Assembly (NCBI RefSeq): GCF_032062135.1
Contig: NC_092868.1
Location: 51,603,798-51,667,797 of the forward strand
Direction of reading: 5' to 3'
Length of the DNA: 64,000 bases
From: Pyxicephalus adspersus
Taxonomy: Eukaryota; Chordata; Amphibia; Anura; Pyxicephalidae
Positions within the stretch are counted from its first letter, which is position 1. Every line of letters begins with the position of its first letter. A program made the translations under genes and the position numbers. The notes under the pieces are model-generated. The model did not search any database. It saw nothing but the letters and a program-made list of their open reading frames with translations, and was not told the DNA's origin. Below, piece by piece: positions 1 to 13,432 of this stretch.

Positions 1-92
1 GTATACCCCTCAGTGCCCAGTCTCCAATGAGTATACCCCTCAGTGCGCAGTCTCCAATGAATATACCCCTTAGTGCCAAGTCTCCAATAAAT
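1..92. repeat. 30-bp minisatellite at the window edge
   Basis: Three consecutive 30-bp units of the form GTATACCCCTCAGTGCCCAG TCTCCAATGA with 1-5 changes each, then decay to about 200. The array continues off the left edge. Confidence 0.85.
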
Positions 93-1654
93 ATACATTA
101 CCCTTTGTGCACTCCATCCCCAGCTCATAAGCATCAACCCCTCAGTGTCCAATCACATTCCTAATCCCTCTGTGCACCCCTCATCACCAGCACATGGCAC
201 ACTTGTGCAAATCTATCCAGTCCACAGTGAACCTCATATGACTATTTCACGTTGTATATGTGAATCATTTCTTACCTGTATCCATCTTCTCTGACTTTTA
301 CATGATTATCATCTTAACAAAAGTAACATTTATTTCATACACATATATTCACAAATTATAGATTTCTTGTATACAACATTCCACTTCCAAAAATTACAAT
401 GACCTGTACCCACAACAAAAATTACCCCCTTCATGAATGGGTACACATTTGCCTGAATAAAAAACATCAATAATAGATACATAAATATGTTTGTGTTTAA
501 AGCACTATAAAGTCTTTTGAAACATACAAGGACCAAAGCTAAGTGTGTTCCATATTCAGTACAAAATGTATTTTTGTACAATGCTCTGTTAATCCACAGG
601 AAAAAAAAAAAGCTTTGTAAGGGGGTACTTAATTCCGAACAAGCCCGCGCTGGGAAATTGTCATTGTTCAATAATTCCATCACCATGACATGTAAGGCTA
701 TTCCATCCAAAAGTCATATTTGTATCTTTCTGAGTCATACAGGCCTCTATCTTTTCCATTCTGATCTTACAATGTACCCCGTGTGTTGAAATATGTCAAT
801 GAACGATATTACAGGGAATTAAAGATTATCCCCTGACAGGTTAGAACAGGTCGGGTGCCTGATAAATGATCCCAAAAATTCACTCGGAGCAACATCACCG
901 AGGTTTGCCGGGACAAGTCAGGAGAAAATGGTTCTTATTCAGGTACTTATAGAGAGGCCTTCAAAGGTGCCGAGATGGTATTTACATTGAAAGATTAATA
1001 CTGATAATATGCAGCAGAGATTCTGTATAGGGCAGGATTACTCTATATGTTCTTACAGCATTAAAAATATGAATAATTATGAGTCTGCTACATGTAAAAT
1101 TTACTATACATGCGCCATGTTAATATTTTGATGATTGTTATTAATTGAATGATTTTATTGGGCCCCAAGTTCGAGATATTGATCAACAATAGGTAATAAA
1201 AGTTTGAGGTAAAAATTGGAACTTCTATCCCCAGTGAGGCCATTAACTTGTTTGACTTTTTGTATAGTTTGCACATTTTTTTCACGATAAGAAAATATAA
1301 CACTTCTTATCCATTTATTTACCCAGCGAAGTAAATTGATCAGATTTATGTAGTTGATATGGAGTTTTTTTTTTTTTTTTTTTTTAGGAACAATTATAAA
1401 TGTTACACGTGTTGCACACATGCATCCTGTTTAATTAATCTTCTGTGAGGAGTGTGTAGATGTAATAACAACTAATTGATGGATGATTGGCTATCTGTCA
1501 CTCCTGTGTCTTCCTGGCCCTGGGCAGTTAAGAGATACATTGACGATTTGTAAAAGTACTGTGCTAACATTAGGTTTTGCTTTAGGGTCCCCACAACATC
1601 CTAATAGCTCATATGCTTTATTATAATAACCCCATCCAAACAGGAGAATTGGCT

Positions 1655-1866
1655 CTGATCTAATAAAGCTCTCCAAGGCTGGAGAGGATACACTTTGTTC
1701 AGTGAACCTGGGTGATCCAGAAAACCTGGAATGGATCTGGTCCAGGATTGAATGCATTTGCTAACAAATAACAAAAGACTTTTAAGAAATCCATTCCAGG
1801 ATTGCTGTATCACCTAGCTTCACTAATGAAAGTGTATACTTTCCAGCCTTGAGCTTTAATAAATCT
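1655..1866. repeat. Palindromic foldback repeat, copy 1
   Basis: The left arm has AATAAAGCTCTCCAAGGCTG and GATACACTT; the right arm returns AGTGTATACTTTCCAGCC and GAGCTTTAATAAATC. The two halves are inverted copies around GCTAACAAATA. It is about 210 bp, with no coding capacity. Confidence 0.75.
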
Positions 1867-2991
1867 GCCTCATTGTCTCCTCAATCTACCATTCATGTGT
1901 TTAGAAAATTCACCTACCTTTCCCTCATTTCTCCTTCTACTTCCTGTCTTGCAAATCTTTGTCTTGCAACCTCCTCTTCTGCTGTCCCCTCTCTGTCAAT
2001 CTCTCCAACACATTCCTTCTCATTGCTTCTTTTCTCTTGCCCCCCATTCTACCAGGTTCTCCGACCCATCCCCCCCCATTCCATGGCTCCTACTCTGCTG
2101 TCCTTTTTTGCATTTAATTTCTCTGATGGCACCTTGACTTGCTGATCCCAGTTGGAATGGGGCCCAGTTACATTATTGCTTAGTAGAAGTCCCCCTTACA
2201 GGTACCTAAAAACCTATTGTTGTGTTTCTGAAATCACATTAGGGTCATATTACATGGTAAATTCAGATGTAAATAGTGCTGAGCGGTGTTCTTTCAGGTT
2301 TGTTTTCACAACATTCTTCGGCAGGATGTTGTTACTCCTTAAATGTTATTTTAAACACTTGCTTTATACACGAAGAAATACTTTGCTTACCTTATTTGCC
2401 CGTCTAGTTTATTTTGCTTTTATCAAAGTAACCAACAATTAGAGAAGTGGAAAGGTTTTCTTTTTTTTTGGAGGGATTGTAAGAAGACATTACAACATGA
2501 AACAAGCAATAAAGGTAATTTATCAATGCAAGGTGTGTGAGTTGTTCTCTAGATAGAAGCTATACCACACTGTGATAAAACCCCGGCACTACAGAAGTGA
2601 CATCGGCACCATTTATATTTTACACTCAGATGCCGACTTATAAATAGTGTTATCACTGCTTTAAAAGAAAGGCAACTTACATTCTGCTATGGTGACCGTC
2701 ATTAGTATTCTCAACATACATGTTATAGTTTACAGAATAAATAGTGATCAATTTTTTTTTAAAAAAAGGCATTTTTTTCTGGCTTGATAACAGTGTGTTG
2801 CAAATATAAAATACTATTTCTTCTAATGCTGCTGCCCAATAATATAGTAACACATATAATCATTTTATTTTTAATTATTCAAATATCCAGTTTCCATATA
2901 CCCCTATAGGAATTCATTGCTGGACTTAATAGCTGGACCACAGGACGGAGTCACTATTAGTTCCAAATTGTAAAGGTGCTTTGGATATATT

Positions 2992-3262
2992 AGACCAGTG
3001 ATTCTCTACTAGGGTTAGATGGAACCTTTGGAGTTCCTTTAGAGGTTCTTTGGGGCTCTTTGAATTGTGGATGTCTGTCCCTCCATCTGATGGTGGGTGC
3101 ATATTTGCAGGTCCAATACCACATGGTAGGGTCAGTGGCATGACACTAATGTTCCTTCTGACTACCAATGTAGGGGGCATTTGTCCCACAGACCCCGGAG
3201 TTATTTTCAACAAGGGTTCCCTAAGACCTGAATAATATATAAAGAGTTCCTCTGGGGTAGGG
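2992..3262. repeat. GGTTCC-type interspersed repeat, copy 1
   Basis: AGTGATTCTCTACTAGGGTT at the left and AAGGGTTCCCTAAGACCTGA at the right. It shares the CCAATG-TAG-G central block and the TTCCCTAAGACCTGA block with the copies at 25.0-25.6 and 31.1 kb. The halves are partly inverted. Confidence 0.55.
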
Positions 3263-3890
3263 GCTATATTTAGACTAGAACACCACATCTGACTAAATCA
3301 GGTCTATAACTAAATCTTTAGGATTTTGCTTCCTGTCCAGGTGCTGCCGGATTGTGTAAAAAGCCCCATTTTTATGTTGACATTCCCAAACAATCCAGGA
3401 CTTGCCTGGGATAGGAGACTTTCCAGGAGAGGAGCTGCCTATGACAGAACAAGCGCTCACCTTGCCATGTTATGACACGGATAAACCTCGGCTGAACAGC
3501 GATCCCCCTGCCTGCAGGAATTACACACTACACAAACAAGTCCTAACTAATAAGATTATCAAGTCATAACACATCTCACATCCTCCGATATCATTCATTC
3601 AGAACAGGCATACCCACAGCTGCAGGAGAACTACAACACCCATCATTTGTCTTCAGCCACTAAAGGAGGTGTGTGGCAGCTTTGAAGGCATTGGGGACCT
3701 ATATTATGTAACGGGTATATTTACTCATTGCAGGGCCTGAGCACTGACTGTGATATTAGCATTCCCTCTTGCTCAGGCATCAGTCAGTAATGACTTACAA
3801 TGGAGTAAGTAGTAGCATGAAATTACTGGTGAGGCGAGTATCATTGGGTTAGGTAGGGGTCACTTTGACCTGAATGGGCATAGTGGCAAT

Positions 3891-4094
3891 GGCCCTGATT
3901 TATTAAAGCTCTCCAAGGCTGGAAAGGATACACTTTTATCAGTGAAGCTGCGTGATCCAGCAAACCTGGATTGGATTTAGTCATATTTTATTAGTTAGCA
4001 AATGTTTTGAATCCTGGACCAGATCCATTCCAGGTTTCCAGGTTTGTTTGATCGGATCTTCTCCAGCTTTGGAGAGCTTTAATAAATCAAGCCC
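3891..4094. repeat. Palindromic foldback repeat, copy 2
   Basis: GGCCCTGATTTATTAAAGCT at the left and AGCTTTAATAAATCAAGCCC at the right. Same family as copies at 1.7, 41.1 and 47.8 kb. The centre is shortened on the right arm. Confidence 0.75.
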
Positions 4095-6439
4095 TTTGGG
4101 GTTTTTGGATATACTGTAGTGATTTAATTGACCAAATAGGTGACTTTTTTGTATGTGGGCGATTATATATTTTTAAAGTATAATATTTGTGTTATAGATG
4201 TATATAGGTCAGACCTTTATACAAAGTAAAGGCCAATATGCTGCATGTGATTCCTTGGCTCTTGACACCAGTAACTCCATTTTTGACAGTCAAGTCCAGT
4301 CTGTCAAACAACCTTTAACACTCATGTACGGATATCAGTCTGCATGACACAAACTTCACTTCTGCCCTTGGAGATGCAAAGCCTTCGTACAGCCCCTGAT
4401 CGGCCCCAGACCGTCGATCCGCTAGTCGATGCGTCCCAACACATTTGGAGCTGATAAAATAGCAGTTATCTTCAGCTGTTGACAAGGCGGCGTCTAGACT
4501 TGTCTGTTTTGGGGTTATTTTATTCCATTTTTTTTTCTTAAATGAAATGATTTGCCCAAACAATTACATTTTCCCACCCTCACCCCTCCTTCTGTACATT
4601 CCAGTCTTTGAAAAACGGACTGAACACAACTTGCCTGGAAGTGTAATCAATGGATCCCAGCGAACGGCACCACCAACTACGCAGCAGAGAGAGGGAGAGA
4701 TATGTAGCTGGGGGCTATTATTCTTTTTTTTTTTTACACTCCTACCAGGCAGCTGTATGAGTCCCGGGACAGGTTGGAACAAGATAGCGCCAGCGAAGTG
4801 ATAATTATTTGTCTGTCATTTTCCACTGGCATGTAGGATCTTGCAAACCGCAAATACCGTTAACTGGCCTGAGTGAATCTGTTATGACAGATCCTAGAAT
4901 ATGCAGGCAATAGCAGAGCATAGCTGAATGGTTTTAGCAAGCATTGTGCATATTTTTTCATCTTTACCTTGTTTGGTATTTTTCTGAAACAGCTTGGGAG
5001 AGCGGAAGAGTAGATTGGTTGTGGAGAGGAATAATTAAAAAAGGAGCGAGAAGCAACAGAGGTCTGCAATAGAAATGGTGGGGAAAGAGAACATCCCAAC
5101 ATGAGGTGAGGATGTGGTGATTGCTAGTAAAACATTGTAGTGTATAAGATGCACCCAATACAATAATAGGAAAACAAATAAGATTTATATCACAGCATGA
5201 TCATCACTTTTATCAATCAGATTTTGTTTGATGACAATCAGTGTTTGGACCACTGTACTTTACCTACACTAATGTGGCAATCAGAAATTCCATTCCGGTA
5301 ACCAATCCTAATATTTGGAGGTAGTGTAATCATTTAACTTCCATTGTGGCAGCTACTTTAAAAAAAAATGGTCATTGCTTCAAAAATTTGATCAGACTGT
5401 TTTGAAAAGATCATCAATAAATTCCAGGATTACCACCACCAACACAGCGATCTCCCTTTTATAAATATGTCTCTTGCTAACTCACTGTGTATTTTAAATA
5501 CAAAAACTTTTACTTCATCCTTTTTTTGCATGTCAACACAGCGGATCTCCTACAGCCCCTTTCAGCCAAGTCTATACGTGTTACCTCCAGGTAAGCATAA
5601 AGAAAAATAAAAGCATAGAAGATGCCTGGTCTCCAGTTTGCACCCTGTGGTTCCTTGTACCGACCCAAACAACTCTAATGAGTCCTCCGGGGATGTGTGG
5701 GACAGCAGAAAAAACAGTGCACAGGGGTAGGGGGGCCTTTGACACCACCTGAAATGTTGGATGCTGGACATTGTCAGCCTCTCTACTATTTAATAATAGG
5801 ATAGATGAGCATTGGGTGCAGTGGGTAGGGTAATTATTACCCTTTTAGTTTTTTTATAATATTTTATAAAATATTGTTTTCTCTCTGACCAAACATAACA
5901 TTATACCTTTCTCAAAGTTCTCCTCTACAGCACTGACTCGCGAAAGCTGCATGGATTTCAGAGCTAGAGTGAATCTTGTGCTAAACAAGAATGAATGCTG
6001 ACAAATTAGATGGAAACTCTTGTTAGTGAACTGCTGTTTGCACCGTGCCGAGTCCTGGTTGGTAATTTCAAATTAAATCTCACTTTTACTTTACAATAAT
6101 TTGCAGTAATGAGTGCAGGGTGGTTTTAGTAGTTTAAGTACATTTTACATGCAATGTATTCCTGGAATCCCAGTTAGCGTCAGTGGAAGTAGCTGTCCAG
6201 CACATCAGCAGCAGTGCTACCACCAACAACTTTATAAGGCAAATTCTCCAAACATAGATGACACCACCGACGCCAACCAGCCAAAGGGTCACCATTAACC
6301 TGAGATACCTGGGGGATGAAGACTTGAAAGGATATCATCCATGTAATTTTTGTATATATTTATATTTAATTCTGCCCATCTGACAAATAGTTTGGTCCTG
6401 TCTAATGGACCTCCTGTGCCTATGCCAGGCTCACATGCA

Positions 6440-6930
6440 AGAATATATACTATATGACCTATATGAGCTTGCTGGACATCCCATTCCAAAACCATGGCCA
6501 ATATGAACCTCCCTACCTCCTTTACAGCATAAAAACCTCCACTCTTCTGCAGTGACCACCTACCATACACTTTTTGTATGAAATGGTGCCCATTCAGCCA
6601 AAAGAACATTTGTGAAGTGAGGTACTGATAGTGGGTGAGAAGACTGCACTTGCAATGGCTGTTCCAATTTAATCCACTGAATGTTAAGTATTGTTGAGGT
6701 CAGGGCCCTGTGCGGGCCACTTTAATTCCTCCATCTCAAACTCATCACACCATGTCATGATGGAGCTGGCTTTCTGTACAATGGCACAGTATTTAAGTAA
6801 CAGAAAAGAGCTTTCACCAAAGTACAATACATTACAGTACAATTTTTATTAATACATTACCCAAACTGTGGTCACAAGGTTTGAACTTATACATTTTCTA
6901 AAATGTCTTTGAATGTTAATGTTGGTCAAT
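6440..6930 (-). mobile_element. Tc1-like element remnant
   Basis: Matches, in reverse orientation, the end of a widespread Tc1-like family: CTATATGACCTATATGAGCT, then a block ending CATCCCATTCCAAAACCATG, then a degraded end of a transposase gene. GGTCAGGGCCCTGTGCGGGC (about 6697-6716) is the reverse complement of the CCTGCACAGAGCCCTGACC block seen at 29053 and 30005. Only part of the element remains. Confidence 0.7.
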
Positions 6931-7011
6931 GGAGATTACATGCTTGTGTGCTTTATTTTGCACCTTGGATGGAATACTTAGCTCATATATTAACCAGTCA
7001 TTATTTAATTA

Positions 7012-7312
7012 TTGTTAGCCAGTATTTGTATAGCATCGGCATATTATGCAGTGCTTTACAAAGTCCATTGTCATATTACTAATTGTCCCTCGAAGGGGTT
7101 CACAATCGAATGCCCCTTCTATAGTCATATGTCCTTAACATAGTCCAAAGACAATTTTTGAGGGAAAGTCACTGCCTGTTTTTGGAATGTGGGAGGAAAC
7201 CGGAGTACAAGGCACAGGGACATACAAACTCCTTGTGTCCTGGCTGGGATTAGAACCTGTGACCCAGTGTTGCAAAGGCCAGAGTGCTAACCACTGAGCC
7301 AACCTGGGTCCA
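7012..7312 (-). mobile_element. tRNA-headed SINE
   Basis: Same family as at 14.8, 42.3 and 50.3 kb. The plus strand ends GATTAGAACCTGTGACCCAG ... GTGCTAACCACTGAGCCAAC, which is the reverse of a Pol III A-box/B-box head. The body has the GTGGGAGGAAACCGGAGTAC block, and the tail is near 7020-7060. Confidence 0.75.
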
Positions 7313-7758
7313 AATATGGATAATAGATAGGTGTGCATAAACTCCTGGCCTTTTATACATTACAGTTATACAATTTATTAAATCTTTAACAGATCCCCAC
7401 TTGGGTAAACTAACAAACCCACGAAGAATGGAAATGTAGCAGTAAGCAGTGCAAATATCAGAAACACCAGAAAAAACACACAGGATACAATAATTCTACT
7501 TGCTGTCATAACATCACCCATATCTGGCTTTACACAGAACGCGCCTCTTTAAACAATAAAGCTGTCTGCAATCTGACAAACTTCCATGCACCTGCTGGGT
7601 TGTTACAGAACACGCGTCTGTATTATACATCTCAAAGAGGCTCCAAAGCATCTTCACCATCCAGCAGCATTTTCCAATTTCATCTGCGACAAGCAGTGTG
7701 AGAAATCTGTGATGTACAAACCTGGGAATTCTGATAAACTGGCATCACTATGAACTAA

Positions 7759-8182
7759 AGCTACGTACACACTTCCAATTATTATCGTTGGAAAACGAAC
7801 GACGAACGTTCCTGCACGATATATATGAACGATCGTATAGCACCGATACTGCACATAGAGGTAACGACGCGATCGTTCGTAGATATTGTACACACAATAG
7901 ATACGATCGTTTAAGCGATAGAGGAACTATGTGCACGACAGGAAAGTGAACGGACGTTCGTTCATCACGCATGCTCTGAACATGGACGATCAACGAACGA
8001 CCGTACACACGAATGATGGTCAACGATCGTCGTCCAATCCGATCCGCCGGTCCGGTCGTTCGTTTCCAGCGACTTTCCTCGTTCGTCGGCGTCGTTGGTT
8101 ACTTTTTTACGAACGATTTTTTGCCCAATCGATCGTTCGTCGTTCGATTGGAACGATAAAAATTGGAAGTGTGTACGCACCT
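7759..8182. mobile_element. Harbinger-like MITE, long subfamily
   Basis: 424 bp with inverted ends AGCTACGTACACAC / GTGTGTACGCACCT, flanked by TAA on both sides (7756-7758 and 8183-8185). The interior is full of ACGAACGATCGT-type palindromes. A 3-bp TWA duplication is typical of PIF/Harbinger elements. Open frames across it are by-products of the palindromes. Confidence 0.75.
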
Positions 8183-8543
8183 TAAGTTTAATCTACAGTG
8201 GCCACCTACCATACACCCAATGCAGCTTTAAATACTCAGGCAGAAGGACAACTTTGTAGGGATTCCAACTTTTCTACAAATACACATATGGAACATGACA
8301 AACAATTAAGCGGTCATAGCTAGACAAAAAATAAACGATATCCCCGAGCCATTACGCATTTATTTTTCTGTGCCACTGAAGGTACAACAAAGGTTGTAGG
8401 CTGAGACAGCTATCCTGCCATTCGTTACCAGCAGACCTTCCACGAAATCAATCCACTTACACGCTCTGGGTCCCCTGTTTCTTCCCAAATCCCATAGAAT
8501 GTCATTTGAAATGAATATATTAGGTCATCAGTAATCGTATTCT

Positions 8544-8692
8544 TCTCAGAAATATTTTTAACCTGGGTGTGAAGAAGCTGAAGGTAGATGGTGACCCAAC
8601 TTTTCAGTAACCACCCAAAACAGCTAGGTGGGTGCTGTAAATTCCAGGGTGGTGCACCCAGCTAAAAGGGTCTGGGGAGAACACGGAGTAAC
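8544..8692 (+). repeat. CCACCC/GGTGGG interspersed repeat, copy 1
   Basis: AACCTGGGTGTGAAGAAGCT, GTGACCCAACTTTTCAGTAA, then GCACCCAGCTAAAAGGGTCT and GGGGAGAACACGG. The same order of blocks recurs at 13.3 kb. Class unknown. Confidence 0.6.
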
Positions 8693-10191
8693 AGAGCCAG
8701 TTTCCTATTTTTTAACATTTTATTTTTTGTATTGTGGTCTTTGCTGTAAGACAATACAAAGTGTATTGGGAAATTATGTTGAGACCTTTGAATTTGATCT
8801 TATCAGGAAGCAGATTTCCAATGAACAGTCCTGTGCTGTGCACCATGACATTTATGGTCAGCTATTTGCAGGTGTGAGGTCATAATGGTTAGACAACAGA
8901 ACTTGGGCTGTGTGGCTGGATGTATATATGTTGCTTCAGGGTTGGGCTACCAGGAGGTACTGAATAGGCAAATCTCACCCTTCCCTTTTCTCCTTTATCC
9001 AAGAATGTTACCAAACAATTGTCTGAAATCAAGCTATAATTTGTTCTGCTAACCATACCATTGATGTAATTTTGTGGGTCACCAATTTTTAATCCTGATC
9101 AGGAAGGCTTCTACCAGCTGTAAATGCGATTGCTAACAGAATATGGCGTTTTTTTGCATTCCAAAACATCTCCCATTATTAGAAAACCTGCAGCGCACAA
9201 CCAAAAGACAAAAATGAACCACAGTGCCGCTAAAGCCAAAACACAGCTGAATTATCCCTGAGGATCTGTCATCGTCACCCTCTGACCTTGTGCTTTGGAA
9301 GTGAACAGACCATAAAAATATAAAACAGGAAAAGTGTTTACACTGTATTTATACGGATTACGCTCATAAAGCAAGCCAGACTCCAAAGGATAAAGAGTAA
9401 AGGCTTGTCAATTCTGATACCTGCCCGTGCAGCATCCACTGCCGATGGATCCCAACATGAGCGGACGGGCTGTACAAGTCTCATCATGAATGCCAAGGAT
9501 TAAAGCTTCACTGTGCTTTTTATAAGGTGTGGGGGGATGGAGATGAGGTGCCAAAATTTAATTTGCAGTATTTGTAGCACCTCCATCCTGCATGTTATTA
9601 CCAGGAATAAGTCCTTGACTAATGCTATTCAAATGCAACAGGTAAATTAGGTGTAATCTATATATCCTCTCAGGTGGCTAATTCTATGGTTTTCTTTTTG
9701 TTTTGTTTCCTTTTTAAATAAGACATCTATTGCATGGCCACTTTATTAGGTAAATCTACTATATTCAATAATAAATCATTCATTAAAATAATTTCCTAGT
9801 GCCAGTGCCTGATGTCAGTCCTTGGAAATCCCCATGTCTAGTAGATTGGGTGAGAAAGGCGCAGGTTTGGGAACCAATCAGGTGTTTTGCATGCAAATAT
9901 ACTGATAGAAAATGATAAGAAGAGTGGACAGAGGGATGACCTTAATCTTGTGCTTCTCTTTCTATGTCCAATCAGCAAACTTGTTCTAGAATGAGCTTCC
10001 AAAAGTCGTGCAGTGACAGCTTTCAAGAGAAGATGAAAACCAGATAGATAACCACAGTCTGATAGAATGAATGTGATATATGCAAGATATTTATTTTGGG
10101 GAGACACCATTCTAATGGAAAGGAATGTAATTGGATTTTTTTTTATTGGTATCAGGTTGCCAAGGGGTGTCTTGGTTGCACAGGTTGCAGT

Positions 10192-10312
10192 GTTCTCCCC
10201 AGCTTCCGTTAGCACCACCCGGCACTTTTCAGTAACCACCCGGCTGTTTTTGGATGGTTACTGACAGCTTAAAAAAAGATTCTGTGGAGAATACGGACAT
10301 GTGCTGTAATTG
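10192..10312 (-). repeat. CCACCC/GGTGGG interspersed repeat, copy 2 (inverted)
   Basis: GTTCTCCCCAGCTTCCGTTA, CACTTTTCAGTAACCACCCG and GTTACTGACAGCTT form a shortened, reversed copy of the repeats at 8.5 and 13.3 kb. Confidence 0.55.
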
Positions 10313-11608
10313 GTTAGATCATCTCATGTTAATCTGTACTGTGGGGTAGAACAGAAGGGTTACCTATTCTCCAATAAAGTTTAAAATAAATATCAGATGC
10401 CAGCCTCAGAATAACTTTACAACATGTAAATTTTGATGAAAAATAATTTTTGGCAAATAGCAGTTTTTTTACTTCCAAACACAAACACATACAGGAAGGG
10501 ACATCGGTAGACATCACACAGCTCAAATAAATGTGTAGAATTTAAGATGGTTGTCTCTTTTACTCAATGCAATTCACCTTCTGGCTTCTTTGGGGTTTAT
10601 TTTTGAGACTCTTATTTATGGATGATGAGAGATAAAAATCCCAATCGAGAGATATTGTGGTGTAATAGTGGCATTTATTTTTTAGCTCCGTGTTAGGAAC
10701 AGAGAGAAGTAGTGGTAGCAATATTAGTTGTTTTAAACTATAACTGGCATAAATGGCCGGGTGCAACTTGGTGACCCTTGGCAGGTAAATGCTTATTGTT
10801 TCCAGTGAATTGTGAGAGAATTTTTTTCTTAAACCAAAGGAATCTGAAGAGTAGTGTATGAAGGAGAGCTTGAAAGTGGAGCGGCTCTGATTACAGTTAG
10901 ATACACCCCTGAGCAGCCTGGGAGCACACAAAGAACCGGATATACTAATATTTGATATGAGACGTTTTACTGAGTTCACCTCAATATTAGTTTTTGTTAA
11001 ACTGTAGCATTAATCCAGAACACTTATTGCAGGCCTACTGGAAGAATGTGTAACTTCCTAATGCCCTGCAATAAATAAAAGATATGTAAAACAGATTGGT
11101 GGCTGTGACTTTTTAGTACAACTTCAGTGATTCCTTATATGACACCCCATTACCAGTTGGCATTAGGAAGGTCTGGGAACTCTTCATTCTGCACCCCAGT
11201 GGGGCTCTAGGATCAGGGCATTTAGTGCAGGTGTAGAATGCAGGTCAGCAGATTCCCATTTACATTATGACAGTTTTAAGGTTGCATCTACACAAGCCTA
11301 CAAAGAATTGTGATGGACTTGAGCTAATATGATCCAGAAGGACAGGTTCCCTGGAATTTGTGACTTTATTTCTAACTCTCATTAATGTCCACCCCCCTTC
11401 CTCCCAAGGTCATGAAAAAGCAGCAACTGTAGTAGCCAACAGCAATTACGTTGAGTGATTTTTTTTTTAACGTACTGCTCCTGGACAGATGTCTAATGCA
11501 GAGTGACAGGGGATAAGATCCTATTCAACCACCCCGGGACCTACTGAAATATGTTGTGCTTCTATGTGATTACCATAACTTTTTTGTATTTTTTAATAGC
11601 AGAAATAA

Positions 11609-11700
11609 TATGTACTATATGGTCAAAAGTTTGTGAACAGCTAATATCATATCGATACCCATATCCTGTTGCAATATCATGGGCATTAAAGTGCACGTAA
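11609..11700 (+). mobile_element. Tc1-like terminal fragment
   Basis: ACTATATGGTCAAAAGTTTG followed by a GGGCATTAA block resembles the terminal repeat of the same Tc1-like family seen at 42.0 and 28.8 kb. No internal sequence is left. Confidence 0.5.
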
Positions 11701-13282
11701 AACCTAACAAATAAACTTCTATTTGCTTCCTTTTAAATAATTACATTGAAAGGGTTTTGTTATATCTGTTACAACAGTACAAAAAAGAAATATATTAGTT
11801 GATCTTGCAAGAATTTGTTTTGTCCTGTGCACACTTCCTGTGTTATCCTAAGGACCCCATCTAAGTCTCATCTTGGACAACAGAACAAGTAGATCCTATA
11901 TATGTTATGGAGATAAGGACAGTGGGAGTAAATCATTTTTTTTTTCTTTGAAAGTCTTTAAAGAGTGGAAATGTGCACTTATTGAAGAGTCAGGAGTAAA
12001 ATTTAACATTAGGTTGGGTTTAGAAAGATTGCATTTTGTGTTAAAGTATACCTGTTCTATTCAGAATATTCCTACAGAGAGAAGATGTATTATTCATTAC
12101 AAAGGTAATGGTCGCTCCATACATAGAGATTTTCTCAGTCAGGGTTCAGGCTTCTGTGGAAAAACTGCCCGGTTGGGAGGTCCAGAGTAAGGGGGTGACT
12201 AGGCCGGGAATATATTAGGACTTGGGGTGGTTTGAGGGATGCTAGGCAAAGAGGGTAGTTTGAAGTATGTCTGTGTTGAAAGTTCAGTAATCACAGTTTT
12301 AGGGTATTATCGGGGGTAATATTTTTATGGAATATGGTTTATTTTTACACTTAATTTGTGGTTTAGTACAGTTTAGAATAAGTGCTCCATGTAAATGGGC
12401 ATTGTTTTCTTTTGCTTGAACCATGCGTCAATTGCAGGTCAACAGATATACATTTACTTCAGAAGTATGGAATACACTACAGTTATGAGGTTGTGTTTTT
12501 GACTTGTATTGTTTTGGATACAGAAGCTTCTATAAGGATCCCTTCATACTGCAGCCAAGAAAAATAAAAATGCAGCCCTCTGCTGCATTTTGAATTTAAA
12601 CACGTGTTTTAGCAACACTGCATTTATATACAGAAAGCAGCATGTGACCAACCCTTGGGTAATTGGGAAGGGATAGAGACAGACTTTACAATGACCCAAG
12701 ACTGGAAGCCTTGAGCTATGCTGATCTCTAGTGCACCAAACTGGTGCTTAAGGATGGGGCAACTTTTGCTAAAAAAGTGTTTAGGCTCCAAGTAAAAGTT
12801 GCAATTTTACCCATTGAACCTGTGTGAATGTGTGCTAAGTAAGAGTGATAGCTAGGGGTGGTTGTTTGTCTAGCTAATGGAAGTCACAGCATCCTCCAGG
12901 AATGTGTTATGATGTCACAGGCCTTTGAAGTGGGATTGACTCCATGTTAAGTCACCAAGCCTCAGGCAAGTAAACAGGAGTGAATGGAGTAAGTACCTGT
13001 CCCCCTAAACTGAGCAAAACAAACAAACCTATAGGTTGCCCTGTGCACATTGTGAGTGCCCAATTGCTTTGTGGAAGTTCTGTGGTTAGGCTGAGAACAA
13101 TACAAGGGAAAGCACTACAGACCTAATGTATCAACATGTCTAGTATGGTGTCTGACTAAAGCCAAGAGCATCTCCATCTCGGAGAGAATCTGACTGATCA
13201 CTATGAGCAATGCAGATAGTCCACCAATCTTTGTTGCTAAAAGCAACCCATTAGTGGCTGATATTTCAGTGTTCAACCAAGA

Positions 13283-13432
13283 AATTGTTTTAAGCTGGGT
13301 GGGAAGAAGCTGCAGGTGGGTGGCAGCCCCTGTTTTGTGACCCAACTCTTCAGTACCCACCCGAAAAAAGCTGGGTGGCTACTGAAAGGTGCTGGGTGGC
13401 GCACCCAGCTAAAAGGGGCCGGGGAGAACACG
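13283..13432 (+). repeat. CCACCC/GGTGGG interspersed repeat, copy 3
   Basis: AAGCTGGGTGGGAAGAAGCT, GTGACCCAACTCTTCAGTAC, TGGGTGGCGCACCCAGCTAA and GGGGCCGGGGAGAACACGG. The GGGTGGCGCACCC core is a perfect hairpin. Confidence 0.6.

Noticed and set aside
1849..2145. A Ser/Pro-rich frame at 1.85-2.15 kb.
   Set aside because: It is the translation of a pyrimidine-rich low-complexity stretch; two frames are open at once.
7931..8185. Overlapping frames rich in Arg/Ser/Asp at 7.7-8.2 kb, and similar ones at 22.5 and 25.1 kb.
   Set aside because: They lie inside palindromic Harbinger-like MITEs; sense and antisense frames mirror each other.
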